From Micromonospora chokoriensis (GTDB lineage: Bacteria > Actinomycetota > Actinomycetes > Mycobacteriales > Micromonosporaceae), in the NCBI RefSeq assembly GCF_900091505.1, contig NZ_LT607409.1, forward strand, positions 4,960,001 to 5,024,000: a stretch of 64,000 nt of DNA, given 5' to 3'. Shown piece by piece: positions 50,335-60,249 of this stretch. The position numbers and the translations under genes were made by a program. The notes under the pieces were generated by a model. That model saw nothing but the letters and a program-made list of their open reading frames with translations. It had not been told where the DNA came from and did no database searches. Within the stretch, counting starts at the first letter, position 1; the number at the start of each line of letters is the position of its first letter.

Positions 50335-52097
50335 GCCAGCCACGGGTCCTCGGCGAGCTGGCCGTACTCGACGACGTCGGGCCGCCCCGACGGGGGCGTG
50401 CCTATCCGGCGGCGGGTGCGACCTCGGCGCTGTTGCTGCCGGCCGCCGTGCTGCTCGGTGGGCTGGTGCTGTGGCCGGTGCTGCGGACCATGCACGCCAG
50501 CGTCACCACCGACGGCCGCTGGGTCGGCGCGGAGCACTTCCGGACGGCGCTCGCCGCCCCGGGCACGGGCGCGGTGGTCGGCCGGACGGTGCTGTGGGCA
50601 CTGCTGGTGCCGGCGGTGGTGACCGCGCTGGGCTACCTGCTCGCCGCCGCGTCCCGCCGCTCCGAGGAGGGCGGCCTGATCCGGTTGATCCTCCTGGTGC
50701 CGGTGGCGTTGCCGCTGGTCGTCACGGGGGTCACCTTCCGGTTGATGTACGACCCCGACCCGAGCCGAGGGTTGGCCACCCTGGTCGCCGCCCGCCTGAC
50801 CGGCCGCTCGGCCGAGGACGCGCCGCAGTTGCTCGGGCCGGGGCTGGTCACCGTGGCGTTGATGTCGGCGTTCGTCTGGGCCTGGGTGGGCCTGGCCGTG
50901 CTGGTGTTCCGATCCGCGCTGGACACGGTGCCGCCGAGCCTCGCCGACGCGGTCCGCGCCTACGGCGGGCGGCGTCGGCACGTCCTGTGGGACGCCCAGT
51001 GGCGGCCCCTGCTGCTGCGTACCACGGCTGTGGTCTTCGCGTTGGTGGCGGTCGGCACCAGCCGCACGTTCGACCTGATCCTGGTGATGACCCCCGGCTC
51101 GGTCCGGGACGAGGCGTCGGTGCTCGCGCTGCGGATCTGGCAGACCTCGGGGGGCACCACCACCGGCGACGGCGCCGCGCTCGGCGTGGTGTGGCTGGTG
51201 GCGGTCGTCGGCGGGATCATGGTGGCCGCGCTCTTCGTCCGACAGGCCTGGCCGCCGCCGCGCGCCGAGGCGGCCCCGCCGCCGGGCCCGGTCGCCCCGC
51301 CCCGGCGGGTCATCCGGCTGATCGCGGTCGGCGCGGCGGTGGCGTGGCTGGTGCCGCTCGTGGTGCTGGTCGCCACCTCGGCACACGGCAGGGTGGACGC
51401 CGCGGCGCGTGGTTGGTGGTCGACGGCGCCCGACGGCGAGTCCTACCGGAATGTGGTCACCGGCACCGAGTTGTGGCGCACGTTGGGCTTCACGTTGCTC
51501 CTGGCCACCGCGGTGACCGCCACGGTGCTGGTGGTCGCGCTGCTGGCCGCGTACCCGCTGGCCTGGTTGACCGGGCCGGCCGCGCAGGCCACCGGGCTGC
51601 TGCTGCTGGCCGCCAGCGTCGTGCCGATCCAGGTCATCGCCGGCCCGGTCAACGAGGTGCTCGGCCTGGTGCTGTCCTCCGGCACCTCCCAGGGCCTGGC
51701 CCTGGTGCACACCGCGTTGGGTGTGCCGTTTGCCGTGCTGGTGCTGCGCAACGCGTTCGCCGACCTGCCCGTCGAGCAGGTGCGCGACGCCCGACTGGGC
51801 GGCCGTCGGTGGTGGCACACCATGCGACGGCTGGCCCGGCACAACCTGTCGGCGGTGGTGGCGGTGTCCGTGCTGGAGTTCGTCCAGGTCTGGAACGACC
51901 TGGTGGTGGGTCGGCTGTTCAGCGGGTCGGGGGCGTCGCCGCTCGGGCCGTTCCTGGCCGAGCAGACGCGCAGCTTCGTGAGCAACAGCGGCGCGCTGGC
52001 CGCCAGCTCGGTGCTCGCCTCGGTGCTGCCGGTGGTGCTGGTGGTGGTGTCGCGGCGGCACCTGGTCGCCGGGCTCGTCTCCGGGGGTGTGCGCTGA
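50331..52097 (+). CDS. ABC permease, two halves fused in one polypeptide
   Basis: 588 residues. The N-terminal half (~30-310) has six helices with SRRSEEGGLIRLILLVPVALPLVVTGVTF and a coupling segment SLADAVRAYGGRRRHVLWDAQWRP; the C-terminal half (~330-588) repeats the fold with RNAFADLPVEQVRDARLGGRRWWHTMRRLARHNL. The two resemble MalF and MalG-type binding-protein-dependent permeases, joined by a Pro-rich linker (PPPRAEAAPPPGPVAPP). EAA-loop motifs are diverged (A..AYGG, AR.GG). Upstream solute-binding protein and pseudo-ATPase are overlapping, so the ATPase for this pump is missing or elsewhere. Confidence 0.9.
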   Translation: MSQPRVLGELAVLDDVGPPRRGRAYPAAGATSALLLPAAVLLGGLVLWPVLRTMHASVTTDGRWVGAEHFRTALAAPGTGAVVGRTVLWALLVPAVVTALGYLLAAASRRSEEGGLIRLILLVPVALPLVVTGVTFRLMYDPDPSRGLATLVAARLTGRSAEDAPQLLGPGLVTVALMSAFVWAWVGLAVLVFRSALDTVPPSLADAVRAYGGRRRHVLWDAQWRPLLLRTTAVVFALVAVGTSRTFDLILVMTPGSVRDEASVLALRIWQTSGGTTTGDGAALGVVWLVAVVGGIMVAALFVRQAWPPPRAEAAPPPGPVAPPRRVIRLIAVGAAVAWLVPLVVLVATSAHGRVDAAARGWWSTAPDGESYRNVVTGTELWRTLGFTLLLATAVTATVLVVALLAAYPLAWLTGPAAQATGLLLLAASVVPIQVIAGPVNEVLGLVLSSGTSQGLALVHTALGVPFAVLVLRNAFADLPVEQVRDARLGGRRWWHTMRRLARHNLSAVVAVSVLEFVQVWNDLVVGRLFSGSGASPLGPFLAEQTRSFVSNSGALAASSVLASVLPVVLVVVSRRHLVAGLVSGGVR

Positions 52098-54478
52098 CCA
52101 GGCCGGGCGGTGGCCGCCGCAGCCCGCGCTGGCCGGCGCTGATCGCGATCGGCGGGGTGGTCAGCGGCGTCCTCGCCAACGTGGTCAGCAACCTCGCCAG
52201 CAACCTGCTCTCCGAGTTGGCGGCCAGCGTGCTCGGCCCGACGAGCATCGCGCTCGCCGTCGGCGGCATCGTGGGCTTCGTCGTGTACGAGGTCCGTCGC
52301 CGCCGGGCGGAACGGGACGTCGACCCGGAACCGACGGACGTGCTCACCACCCCGGCCGCCGGCGCCCCGAACCTGCCCTACACGGCCGAGTTCACCGGTC
52401 GCGGCGAGCACGTCGAGGCGGTCGTCGCGCTGCTCTCCCGGGAACACGCGGTGGCGGTGTTGGGCCGCCGGGCGGTGGGCACCTCGGCGTGCGCCGTCGC
52501 GGCCGCGAACCTGTGCCGGGACGACTTCCCGGACGGGCAGTACTACCTCGACCTGCGCCGACACGGCCGACCCCGCTCGGCCCAACAGGTGCTCACCGCG
52601 CTGGCCCGGATCTTGGGCACCGCCCCGCCGACCTCCGGCCGACCGGACGCGCTCGTCGCCGCCGCCGACGCGGTGCGCGGCCAGCTCGACGGCCGCCGGA
52701 TCCTGCTGGTGCTGGACAACGTCGACCGGCCCGACCAGGTCCGGCCCCTCCTGCCGCCCACCGCGCGCACCTGCCGGCTGCTGCTCGCCGGCGGCCCGGC
52801 GCTGACGGGGCTCAAGGGCGTGGTCGCACACTGGATCGCCGAGCCGGGCACCTCCGAGGCGGTCGAGTTGTTCGCCACCGCGGGCGGGGCCGCACCCGCC
52901 GCCCGGGTCCGCCGTGCCGATCCGCGCACCGACCCGGCGGTACGCGACATCGTCGACCTGTGCGGCCGACAGCCCCGCACCGTCCGCGCGCTCGGTTATC
53001 GCACCGCGCAGCACGGCTGGCGACATGCCGACGTGCTGGACGCGCTGCGCCGCGCGGTGCAGACGCCACCACACCAGCGGCTCGCCGTGTCACCGGCCGC
53101 GCGTCTGATCACCGAACGGGACACCGCGTACCGGTCGTTGAGCCGCGAGGCGCGACGGTTGTACCGGGTGATGTCACTGATCCCCGCCCCGGTGGACCGG
53201 CCCACCATCGCCGCGCTGGCCGGCCGGCACCCCGAGCGGGTGACCGCGCTGCTCGACCAGTTGGCCGCCGGGGCGTTCGTGGTCGGCGCGCCCGGCGACC
53301 GGTACGAGATCCGCCCGCTGCTCGCCGACAGCGCCCGTCTGCACCTGCGCGACGCCGATCCGGTCCGGGCCCGGGTCGCCGCGCAGGCCCGGTTGACCCG
53401 GCACCTGGCCCGCCGGGCCGAGCGGCACGCCGCCAACCTGGCGGTGCTCGGCGCACCACCGGACCGGGAGTGGTCGCTGCCGCTGGACGACGACCCGTAC
53501 GGCTGGTTCGACCTGCACCAGGAGTTGCTGCTGGCGGTGGTGCGGGTGCCGTCCGGCGCGGCCGAGACACTGCCCCGACGGGTCCGCCGGTGGTGGTTCC
53601 GGCTGGCCGTGGCGCTCTGCGGGTGGCTGGCGTACGCCGAGCGGCTCGACGAGTGGGAGCAGGTCTGCCGCACCGTGCTGGCCACCCCGACCGCCGACGA
53701 CCGACCGGAGATCGCCGGGTGGGCGCACAACGAACTGGGTGTGCTGCGTCGACGTCGGCACGATCCGCACGGGGCGGCAGCCGCGCTCACCCTCGCGGTG
53801 AACGAGCGCGGACGCGGGGGCACCGCCCAGGCCCGGATGAACCTCGGCCTGGCCCTGCTGGATCTGGGGCAGCTGGACGACGCGGTGGAGCACCTGGAGA
53901 TGTCCCGGAGGCACCGCTCCGGGGCGGACCGGGCCGGGCACGCCCTCACCGACCTGGGTCTCGGCGCGGCGCAGCTCGCCCGGGGTGAGTTGGACAGCGC
54001 ACACCACCACCTGGTGCGGGCGGCGAACACCTTCCGGTCGGTGGGCGACGCCCGGGGGTACGCGGCGGCGTTGACCAACCTGGTGCTGGTGCACGCGGGT
54101 CTCGGCGAACACCTGGACGCCGCGCAGGCGTGGCGGGCGGCGCTGCGCGAGTACGAGTCGGTCAACGACCCGACGAGTCGGGCGACGGCCCTGCTCAACG
54201 CCGGGGCGACGCTGCTGACCAGCACGCCGGGGCAGGCGCGGGTGGCGTACGACCTGCTGGCCGAGAGCCGACGGCTGCGCGAGGAGACGCAGCCCACGGC
54301 GGGGCTGGCACGCACCCTGCTCTACCTGGGTGACGCCTGCACGGCGCTGGGCGAGCACGCCGACGCGCGGCGGCACTGGGCGGACGCGGCGACGGTCGCC
54401 GAGGAGGTCGCCGACGGGCAGGCACTGGCCGCCGCCGACGCCCGGCTGGACAACGACGCCGCGGACCGCGTGACGTAG
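52094..54478 (+). CDS. Membrane-anchored NB-ARC/TPR-like protein with mutated P-loop
   Basis: 794 residues if it begins at CTG 52094, whose CTGA overlaps the permease stop as ATGA and GTGA do at the other junctions of this operon. GTG 52157 is the first conventional start, but would cut into the first membrane helix and lose the basic residues before it. Layout: two helices (~13-64), a STAND/NB-ARC-like ATPase with AVAVLGRRAVGTSACAVAAANL (GxxxxGK[ST] changed to GT S) and RRILLVLDNVDR (Walker B), LYRVMSLIPAPVDRPTIAALAG winged-helix-like region, then about eight TPR units (~590-790, e.g. ARMNLGLALLDLGQLDDAVEHLE). The missing Lys suggests no ATP hydrolysis. Confidence 0.82.
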   Translation: MTRPGGGRRSPRWPALIAIGGVVSGVLANVVSNLASNLLSELAASVLGPTSIALAVGGIVGFVVYEVRRRRAERDVDPEPTDVLTTPAAGAPNLPYTAEFTGRGEHVEAVVALLSREHAVAVLGRRAVGTSACAVAAANLCRDDFPDGQYYLDLRRHGRPRSAQQVLTALARILGTAPPTSGRPDALVAAADAVRGQLDGRRILLVLDNVDRPDQVRPLLPPTARTCRLLLAGGPALTGLKGVVAHWIAEPGTSEAVELFATAGGAAPAARVRRADPRTDPAVRDIVDLCGRQPRTVRALGYRTAQHGWRHADVLDALRRAVQTPPHQRLAVSPAARLITERDTAYRSLSREARRLYRVMSLIPAPVDRPTIAALAGRHPERVTALLDQLAAGAFVVGAPGDRYEIRPLLADSARLHLRDADPVRARVAAQARLTRHLARRAERHAANLAVLGAPPDREWSLPLDDDPYGWFDLHQELLLAVVRVPSGAAETLPRRVRRWWFRLAVALCGWLAYAERLDEWEQVCRTVLATPTADDRPEIAGWAHNELGVLRRRRHDPHGAAAALTLAVNERGRGGTAQARMNLGLALLDLGQLDDAVEHLEMSRRHRSGADRAGHALTDLGLGAAQLARGELDSAHHHLVRAANTFRSVGDARGYAAALTNLVLVHAGLGEHLDAAQAWRAALREYESVNDPTSRATALLNAGATLLTSTPGQARVAYDLLAESRRLREETQPTAGLARTLLYLGDACTALGEHADARRHWADAATVAEEVADGQALAAADARLDNDAADRVT

Positions 54479-54518
54479 GTCGCTCGGCTTGGCCGGTGGC
54501 GCGCCTCTGGGAGACTCT

Positions 54519-55138
<620 letters not shown>

Positions 55139-55142
<4 letters not shown>

Positions 55143-56560
55143 CCGCCCCGACGGCCACGATCGCCGGCACGTCGACCGGCGTGCCCAGCGCGCGGCAGCT
55201 GCGCACGCGCCTGCGCAAGGCGCGCAGCCGACACCACGACCATTCGCTCAGCGACGTGCTGGGCGACGCGTACGTCATCGTCCTGTTCACGGGCATGTAC
55301 GGGTGGTTCGCGGTCAGCGCCAGCCGTGACCTGCTGGACTCCCCCACGGTGGGGCAGGCCGAGCCGGGTGTGCGTTGGTGGTTGGCGGTCGCGGCGCTGC
55401 TGGCCGGTGCCGGCCTCGCCTGGCGGGGTCTGCGCGCGCTCGGCCCGCTGCTGGTCACCCCGGCGACGCAGAGCTGGGCGACCAGCGCGCCGGTGGACCG
55501 GCGGGCGTGGCTGGCGCCGCGCTTCGCCCTCCTGCTGGTGGGCGCGGCGGCCGGCACCGCGACGCTCGGGGCGGCCGTGGCGGCGCTCGGCGGTGTCAGC
55601 GACCCGGGTGCCCTGGGCTGGGCGGCGGCGGCCGGCGCGGGGTGGGGCGCGGCAGCGCTGGCGCTCAGCGTCGTCGCCCAGAGCAGCCGGGCCGGTCGAC
55701 GGTGGCCGATGCTGATCGGCGCGGTCCCGCTGGTCGCGGCCGCCGTGATCACCGGCGCGGTGGTGTTCGTCGGGGGCCTGGGCGACGCGTTGCCCCGACC
55801 GGCGGCGACGCCCACCATCGCGCTGTTCGCCGTGGCGGTGCCGTTCGTGGGCGTGGGCACGGTCCTCGCGGTACGCGCGCTGCCCCGCGTCGACCGGGCC
55901 ACGCTGACCACCGGCGCCCAGTTCGCCAACGCCGCCTCCACGGCCATGATCCTGCTGGACCCGAGTCTCCTCGCCGGGCTGGTGGAGAGCCGGCGGTGGC
56001 GTCGGGTCGGCAAGGTCCGCAGCAGCCGGTTCCGGCCCGGTCCGGGCTGGTGGGCGCTGCTCCAGGCCGACGTCCGACGCCTGCGCCGTCACCCGAGCGC
56101 GGTGCTGATCTGGGCGGCGCTGATCGGGGTGCAGTATGCTGCCGCGCTCGCCATGCCCGGGTTGGCCGGGGCCGCTCAGGTGGTGTTCGCGTACCTCGCC
56201 GTCGACCGGCTGACCGGTGGTCTGCGGTCGATCAGCCGCTCACCCGGGCTGCGTCGGGCGCTCGGGGGCAGCGACAACCTGCTGCGCGGCATCCACGTGG
56301 TGGTGCCGGCCGTCGGCGCGGCTCTGTGGTGGTTGCTGACAGTGCCGACCGTCGATCCGGGGCCGGCGTGGCTCGCGCCGACGCTGGCGCTCGGGGTGGT
56401 GGCCGCCGCGTTCCGGGCCGGCACCCGCCCACCGATCGACTACGGCGGCGCGACTGTCAACACCCCGTTCGGGATGGTCCCTGTCGACCTGCTGCGCCAG
56501 GGCTCACGGGGGCCGGCGCTGCTCGCCGTGCTCGTCCTGGTCCAGCTGTTCCTGGGCTGA
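55139..56560 (+). CDS. DUF6297 multi-pass membrane protein, ABC permease-like
   Basis: 473 residues with about twelve helices. The N-terminal part (LSDVLGDAYVIVLFTGMYGWFAVSASRDLL) and the last third (LLQADVRRLRRHPSAVLIWAALIGVQYAAALAMPGLAGAAQVVFAYLAVDRLTGGLRSISRSPGLRRALGG) fit the DUF6297 family, which resembles the permease of ABC-2 export systems. It pairs with the intact ATPase, with overlapping stop/start. Export substrate unknown. The preceding operon may or may not be transcribed with it (gap 40 bp after 54478). Confidence 0.9.
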
Positions 56561-56616
56561 CCGGCCCGCTCCCTCGACCGGCCGGCCCGCACGGTCGCCG
56601 CCACCGGTGTGGTCCC

Positions 56617-57219
56617 TCAGGCGGTATCGCCGGGTGCGAGGTGGCGGTAGCCGGGGATCGTCTCGCCGAACCAGCCGGCGACGCTGGCCAGGCCACGCTC
56701 GTTGAGCTGCGCGTCGTGGATCGGGTGGGCCGCGGCGGCACCGACGGCGGCGGCGAATCGGATCGCCTCGTCGAGGCGCAGCCACGACCCCTGGGCCGGG
56801 ACGAGCAGTGTGCGGACCGGCTCGTCCGGAACGTGCAACGAGTCACCGGGGTGGTAGAGCCCGTCACCGACCAGGTAGCCCAGGTTGGGGCAGTCCGGCT
56901 GCCCCTCGTGGATCGCCGCGTGCCGGCCGCCGTGTGCACTGACCTCGATGCCGGCCGCCGTGAAGCGTTGCCCCGCGCGGACCCGGGTCACCGGCAGCGG
57001 CGCGAGGTCGGGCAGTCGGGCACCCTCCGGGGCGTACACGGGGACGCCCAGGCCGGCGAGGCGCAGCACGTCCACGTGGTCGGTGTGCTCGTGGGTGACC
57101 AGGACGGCGTCCGCGCCGACCAGGGCACGTGGCTCGCTCCACGTCCCCGGGTCGATCACCAGCACCCCGCCGTCGTGCTCGACCCGGACGCAGGCATGGG
57201 TGAACCGCGTGATCCGCAT
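56617..57219 (-). CDS. MBL-fold metallo-hydrolase (UlaG-like)
   Basis: 200 residues. VTHEHTDHVDVLRLAGLGVPVYAPEG contains HxHxDH; HGGRHAAIHEG, YHPGDSLHVPDE and GAAAAHPIHDAQLNERG contribute further histidines and aspartate. The start MRITRFTHACVRVEHDGGVLVIDPGTWSE is typical of the small hydrolases that open cyclic or lactone-type phosphates. The gene is alone on this strand, convergent with the DUF6297 gene. ATG 57219. Confidence 0.9.
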   Translation of the reverse strand: MRITRFTHACVRVEHDGGVLVIDPGTWSEPRALVGADAVLVTHEHTDHVDVLRLAGLGVPVYAPEGARLPDLAPLPVTRVRAGQRFTAAGIEVSAHGGRHAAIHEGQPDCPNLGYLVGDGLYHPGDSLHVPDEPVRTLLVPAQGSWLRLDEAIRFAAAVGAAAAHPIHDAQLNERGLASVAGWFGETIPGYRHLAPGDTA

Positions 57220-57275
57220 CGGACGACCGTACGCCGTCGGCGCGTGACGCGTGGACCGCCACGGGGGCGGTGCCG

Positions 57276-57884
57276 TCACAGCGGTTCGACCGCCGCCGTC
57301 CGCAGGATGTAGACGAACTGGGCGGCGAACGCGACGAGCGCCGCCACCACCCCGGCCGGGATCGCCAGCACGTGCCCGAGCCCGGCCAGTCCGACCAGCA
57401 GGGCGACAGCGAGGCCGAGCAGCACCGCGTTCACGGCACCGACCAGCGCGGCGGTGGTGAGCAGAAACTCCCACCAGCCACGCTTGATGCCGACCAGCTT
57501 CCAGGCCGAGCGCATCGTGCCCTCGTCGGTGACCGCGTCGCTGAAGAACTCGTGCTCGCTGGCGAACCGGTGGTGGTAATAGGCGCGGATGCGTTGGATC
57601 CGCCGCAGGTCCAACGCGTTCTCGACGGTGGTCTCGACCAGCCGCAGGAAGGTCAGCAACCCGACGACGAGCAGGGTCGGGAGCACCGCGCCGAGGTACG
57701 GCCGGAGCAGCGTCTCGTTGGTGGCCACGAAACCGAGCCCGATCAGGGCTGCCGACAGGACGGACAGGAAGATCGTGGCCCGGCCGGTGGCCTCGGCGAT
57801 CGTGCCGGCGCGGGCGCTCTCCAACGCGTAGTGCTCGGTGGTCAACGCGCTGAGCAACGCCTGCTCACGTTCGCTGTCGTCCAC
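57276..57884 (-). CDS. Uncharacterised membrane protein (202 aa)
   Basis: GTG 57884 with GGAGGG upstream (MDDSEREQALLSALTTEHYALES). Four to five hydrophobic segments: ATIFLSVLSAALIGLGFVA, YLGAVLPTLLVVGLLTFLRLVETTVENALDLRRIQRIRAYY, a soluble loop HHRFASEHEFFSDAVTDEG, and WEFLLTTAALVGAVNAVLLGLAVALLVGLAGLGHVLAIPAGVVAALVAFAAQFVYIL. The early TTEHYALESARAGTIAEATGRA motif before TM1 suggests a family of unknown function with a short cytosolic helix. It is divergent from the next gene. Confidence 0.85.
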   Translation of the reverse strand: MDDSEREQALLSALTTEHYALESARAGTIAEATGRATIFLSVLSAALIGLGFVATNETLLRPYLGAVLPTLLVVGLLTFLRLVETTVENALDLRRIQRIRAYYHHRFASEHEFFSDAVTDEGTMRSAWKLVGIKRGWWEFLLTTAALVGAVNAVLLGLAVALLVGLAGLGHVLAIPAGVVAALVAFAAQFVYILRTAAVEPL

Positions 57885-58063
57885 CGCGCCTACCCTCCGT
57901 GGTCGCGCCACCCCGTTACCGTCACCCTATGAGGGGTGGAGTCGGTCCGGGCGGCGAAACCGTCGCCCCCGAACGGGACAGCGGCCGGCGAAGCCGGCAC
58001 GTATCGTCCGCGTTTCGGATCGGTGGGCGGCGGCCGGGACGGCCGATGGCGGAAGGGGGTCGG

Positions 58064-59161
58064 ATGCCGGGGTGGGCTGGTCGAGGTGGCCGGCAGCGGC
58101 GCGCCTTCGGCGTCGGTGGGGCGCTGCTCGGGATCGCCGTCGCGATGCTGCTGGGCGCCTGGCGCAGCACCGGGTTCCTCAGCGACCTGCTGCTCAACCT
58201 CGGGGCCAGCGTGGTGCTCGCGGCCATCTCGTACGTCATCTTCGACCCGCTGTTCGAGGAGGCCCGCAAGGCCAGGGTGCAGGAGCACCTCAGCTTCGAC
58301 CAGCAGGCCTTCGTGACGCGGCTGCACCGCTCCGGCCGCCGGGTCCGCATCCTGGACACCTGGACCATCCTGCTGGAGCAACGGCACCGCGAGGAGACCC
58401 TGACCGCGATCCGGGCCGCGCTGGCCAACGGCGCGCAGGTGCAGTTGCTCCTGCTCGACCCGGACTGCACCGCCGCCCAGCAGCGCTCCGAGGAGCTGGA
58501 GCGGCAGCGGGTGGACGTGCCGCGGCAGATCCGCACCAACCTGCGTCACCTCGCCGCCTTCGCCGACGCCCTCGACAGCCGTCTGCGGCACCGCCTCCAG
58601 GTCCGGCTCTACGACGCCTCACCGTCGATCCAGCTCTACCAGTGGGACGGGCGGGCGTTGATCTCGTTCTTCCCGATCGGGAAGTTGTCGTTCAACGTTC
58701 CCCAACTGGAAGTCGACATGGACAGCCCGTGGGGCGGGTTCGTGCACGCCCGGTTCGAGGAGCTGTGGGAGCACGACCAGGCCACCCTGGACCTGGAACG
58801 GTACTGGTCGGTCACGGTCACCCTGCGCCACGACGACTCGGACGTGGTGGAGGTACGGGTGCCGTACGTGACGGTGGACGGGCAGCACTTCGTCGACTGC
58901 CGTGGCTTCCGGGTGACCGGGCCGCTGACCGTGCGAGCCGTGTTGCCGCCCCGCGCACCCGGGGCGGCGCCCGCCGTGTTCGCGCTGGCCGAGCCGGCCG
59001 ACGGTGACCACACGCCGGCCGAGGTCGTGAAACGCCACTTCGATCAGAAGTACGGCCACGACGACGGCGGCCGGGCTGTCTACCGACTGGTGCCGCCGCC
59101 GGGCGCCTCCCGTACCCCGGAACCTCGTTCCGCGGCGGCCGGGGACAACCACGGACGGTGA
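58064..59161 (+). CDS. Membrane-anchored PLD-like (HKD-lacking) protein, DUF5919-type
   Basis: 365 residues from ATG 58064 (AAGGGG upstream). Two helices (GVGGALLGIAVAMLLGAW and LLLNLGASVVLAAISYVIFDPLF) precede a cytosolic region: LSFDQQAFVTRLHRSGRRVRILDTWTILLEQRHREETLTAIRAALANGAQVQLLLLDPD and later RLQVRLYDASPSIQLYQWDGRALISFFPIGKLSFNVPQ. This resembles the N-terminal half of phospholipase D-fold proteins, but no HxKxxxxD is present. Longer starts at 57899/57929 are possible. Divergent from the membrane protein at 57884, 180 bp apart. Confidence 0.82.
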   Translation: MPGWAGRGGRQRRAFGVGGALLGIAVAMLLGAWRSTGFLSDLLLNLGASVVLAAISYVIFDPLFEEARKARVQEHLSFDQQAFVTRLHRSGRRVRILDTWTILLEQRHREETLTAIRAALANGAQVQLLLLDPDCTAAQQRSEELERQRVDVPRQIRTNLRHLAAFADALDSRLRHRLQVRLYDASPSIQLYQWDGRALISFFPIGKLSFNVPQLEVDMDSPWGGFVHARFEELWEHDQATLDLERYWSVTVTLRHDDSDVVEVRVPYVTVDGQHFVDCRGFRVTGPLTVRAVLPPRAPGAAPAVFALAEPADGDHTPAEVVKRHFDQKYGHDDGGRAVYRLVPPPGASRTPEPRSAAAGDNHGR

Positions 59162-59230
59162 CCCCCGACGGTCCGCTCGGTTCGGTACGCGGAACAATGA
59201 AGGCCTCGCCCGCACCAGGAGGACGTCCGC

Positions 59231-60118
59231 GTGTCACCCAGCCCCGCACCGCCGCCGCAGTCGGCGCAGTTACGCGCGGACTGCGGGCGCTGCTTCGGGC
59301 TGTGCTGCGTGGTGCCCGCCTTCGCCGCGTCGGCCGACTTCGCTATCGACAAGCCGGCCGGTCGGCCGTGCCCCCACCTGGGCCCGGACCACAGCTGCGG
59401 CATCCACACCGAGCTGCGGCAACGCGGCTTTCCCGGCTGCACGGTGTTCGACTGCTTCGGCGCCGGGCAGCAGGTCGCGCAGGTCACCTTCGGCGGGCGG
59501 GACTGGCGGGACGCGCCGGAGACGTTGCCGGCCATGGCGGAGGCGTTCGCCGTGCTGCGCCCCCTGCACGAACTGCTCTGGTATCTCGACGCGGCGGTGG
59601 CGCTGCACCCGCCGGCCGACCTGCGCGACGAGCTGGAGCACGCCCGCACCGAGACCGCCGTGCTCACCGCCGGTGACGTGGCGCAGCTACGCGCGGTGGA
59701 CGTCGCCGCGCAAAGGGCCCGGGTCAACCCTCTGCTGTCGCGGGCCGGCGACGTGGCCCGCTCCCCCGGCGGCGTCGACCACCGGGGCGCGCACCTGCTC
59801 GGCGTCGACCTGCGCCGGGTCGACCTGCGCCGGGCCAACCTGCGCGGGGCGCTGCTGATCGGCGCCGACCTGCGCGACGTCGACCTGGGTCTCGCCGACG
59901 TCACCGGGGCGGACCTGCGCGGGGCCGACCTGCGCGGGGCGGATCTGCGCCGTGCTCTCTTCCTGCATCAGGCGCAACTGGACGCCGCGCGGGGTGACGC
60001 GCGTACCGGCCTGCCGGCGACGCTCACCCGGCCGGCGCACTGGACGGCGCTGCCGCTCACCCCGGTCCGGCAGCCGTCGCGGGCCGGCACTGCCGCCCGG
60101 CGCAGCCGACGACGCTGA
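59231..60118 (+). CDS. Pentapeptide-repeat protein with N-terminal Cys cluster
   Basis: 295 residues. GTG 59231 after AGGAGG. The N-terminus has CGRCFGLCCVVPAF and PCPHLGPDHSCGIHTELRQRGFPGCTVFDCFGAG, a cysteine-rich cluster like that of YkgJ-type Zn/Fe-chelating proteins. A helical middle part is followed by about 15 pentapeptides (GAHLLGVDLRRVDLRRANLRGALLIGADLRDVDLGLADVTGADLRGADLRGADLRRAL), which form a right-handed beta-helix. Such helices sometimes mimic DNA and protect gyrase. The function here is not known. Confidence 0.9.
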   Translation: MSPSPAPPPQSAQLRADCGRCFGLCCVVPAFAASADFAIDKPAGRPCPHLGPDHSCGIHTELRQRGFPGCTVFDCFGAGQQVAQVTFGGRDWRDAPETLPAMAEAFAVLRPLHELLWYLDAAVALHPPADLRDELEHARTETAVLTAGDVAQLRAVDVAAQRARVNPLLSRAGDVARSPGGVDHRGAHLLGVDLRRVDLRRANLRGALLIGADLRDVDLGLADVTGADLRGADLRGADLRRALFLHQAQLDAARGDARTGLPATLTRPAHWTALPLTPVRQPSRAGTAARRSRRR

Positions 60119-60249
60119 GAATCCGTCGGCCGCGAACACCCTCGAATCACGCGCCCGACCACCGCCTGACGACGCCCCGCGAGGTTTCGGTCGGGACGAC
60201 GCCGGGTAGCCAGCGCCGACGCTGACCGGTATCGACGGGGGGGCACGGC

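Noticed and set aside
49994-52093. Upstream extension of the NB-ARC/TPR frame to 49994
   Set aside because: The open frame is antiphase to the solute-binding protein and permease genes, which are clearly coding.
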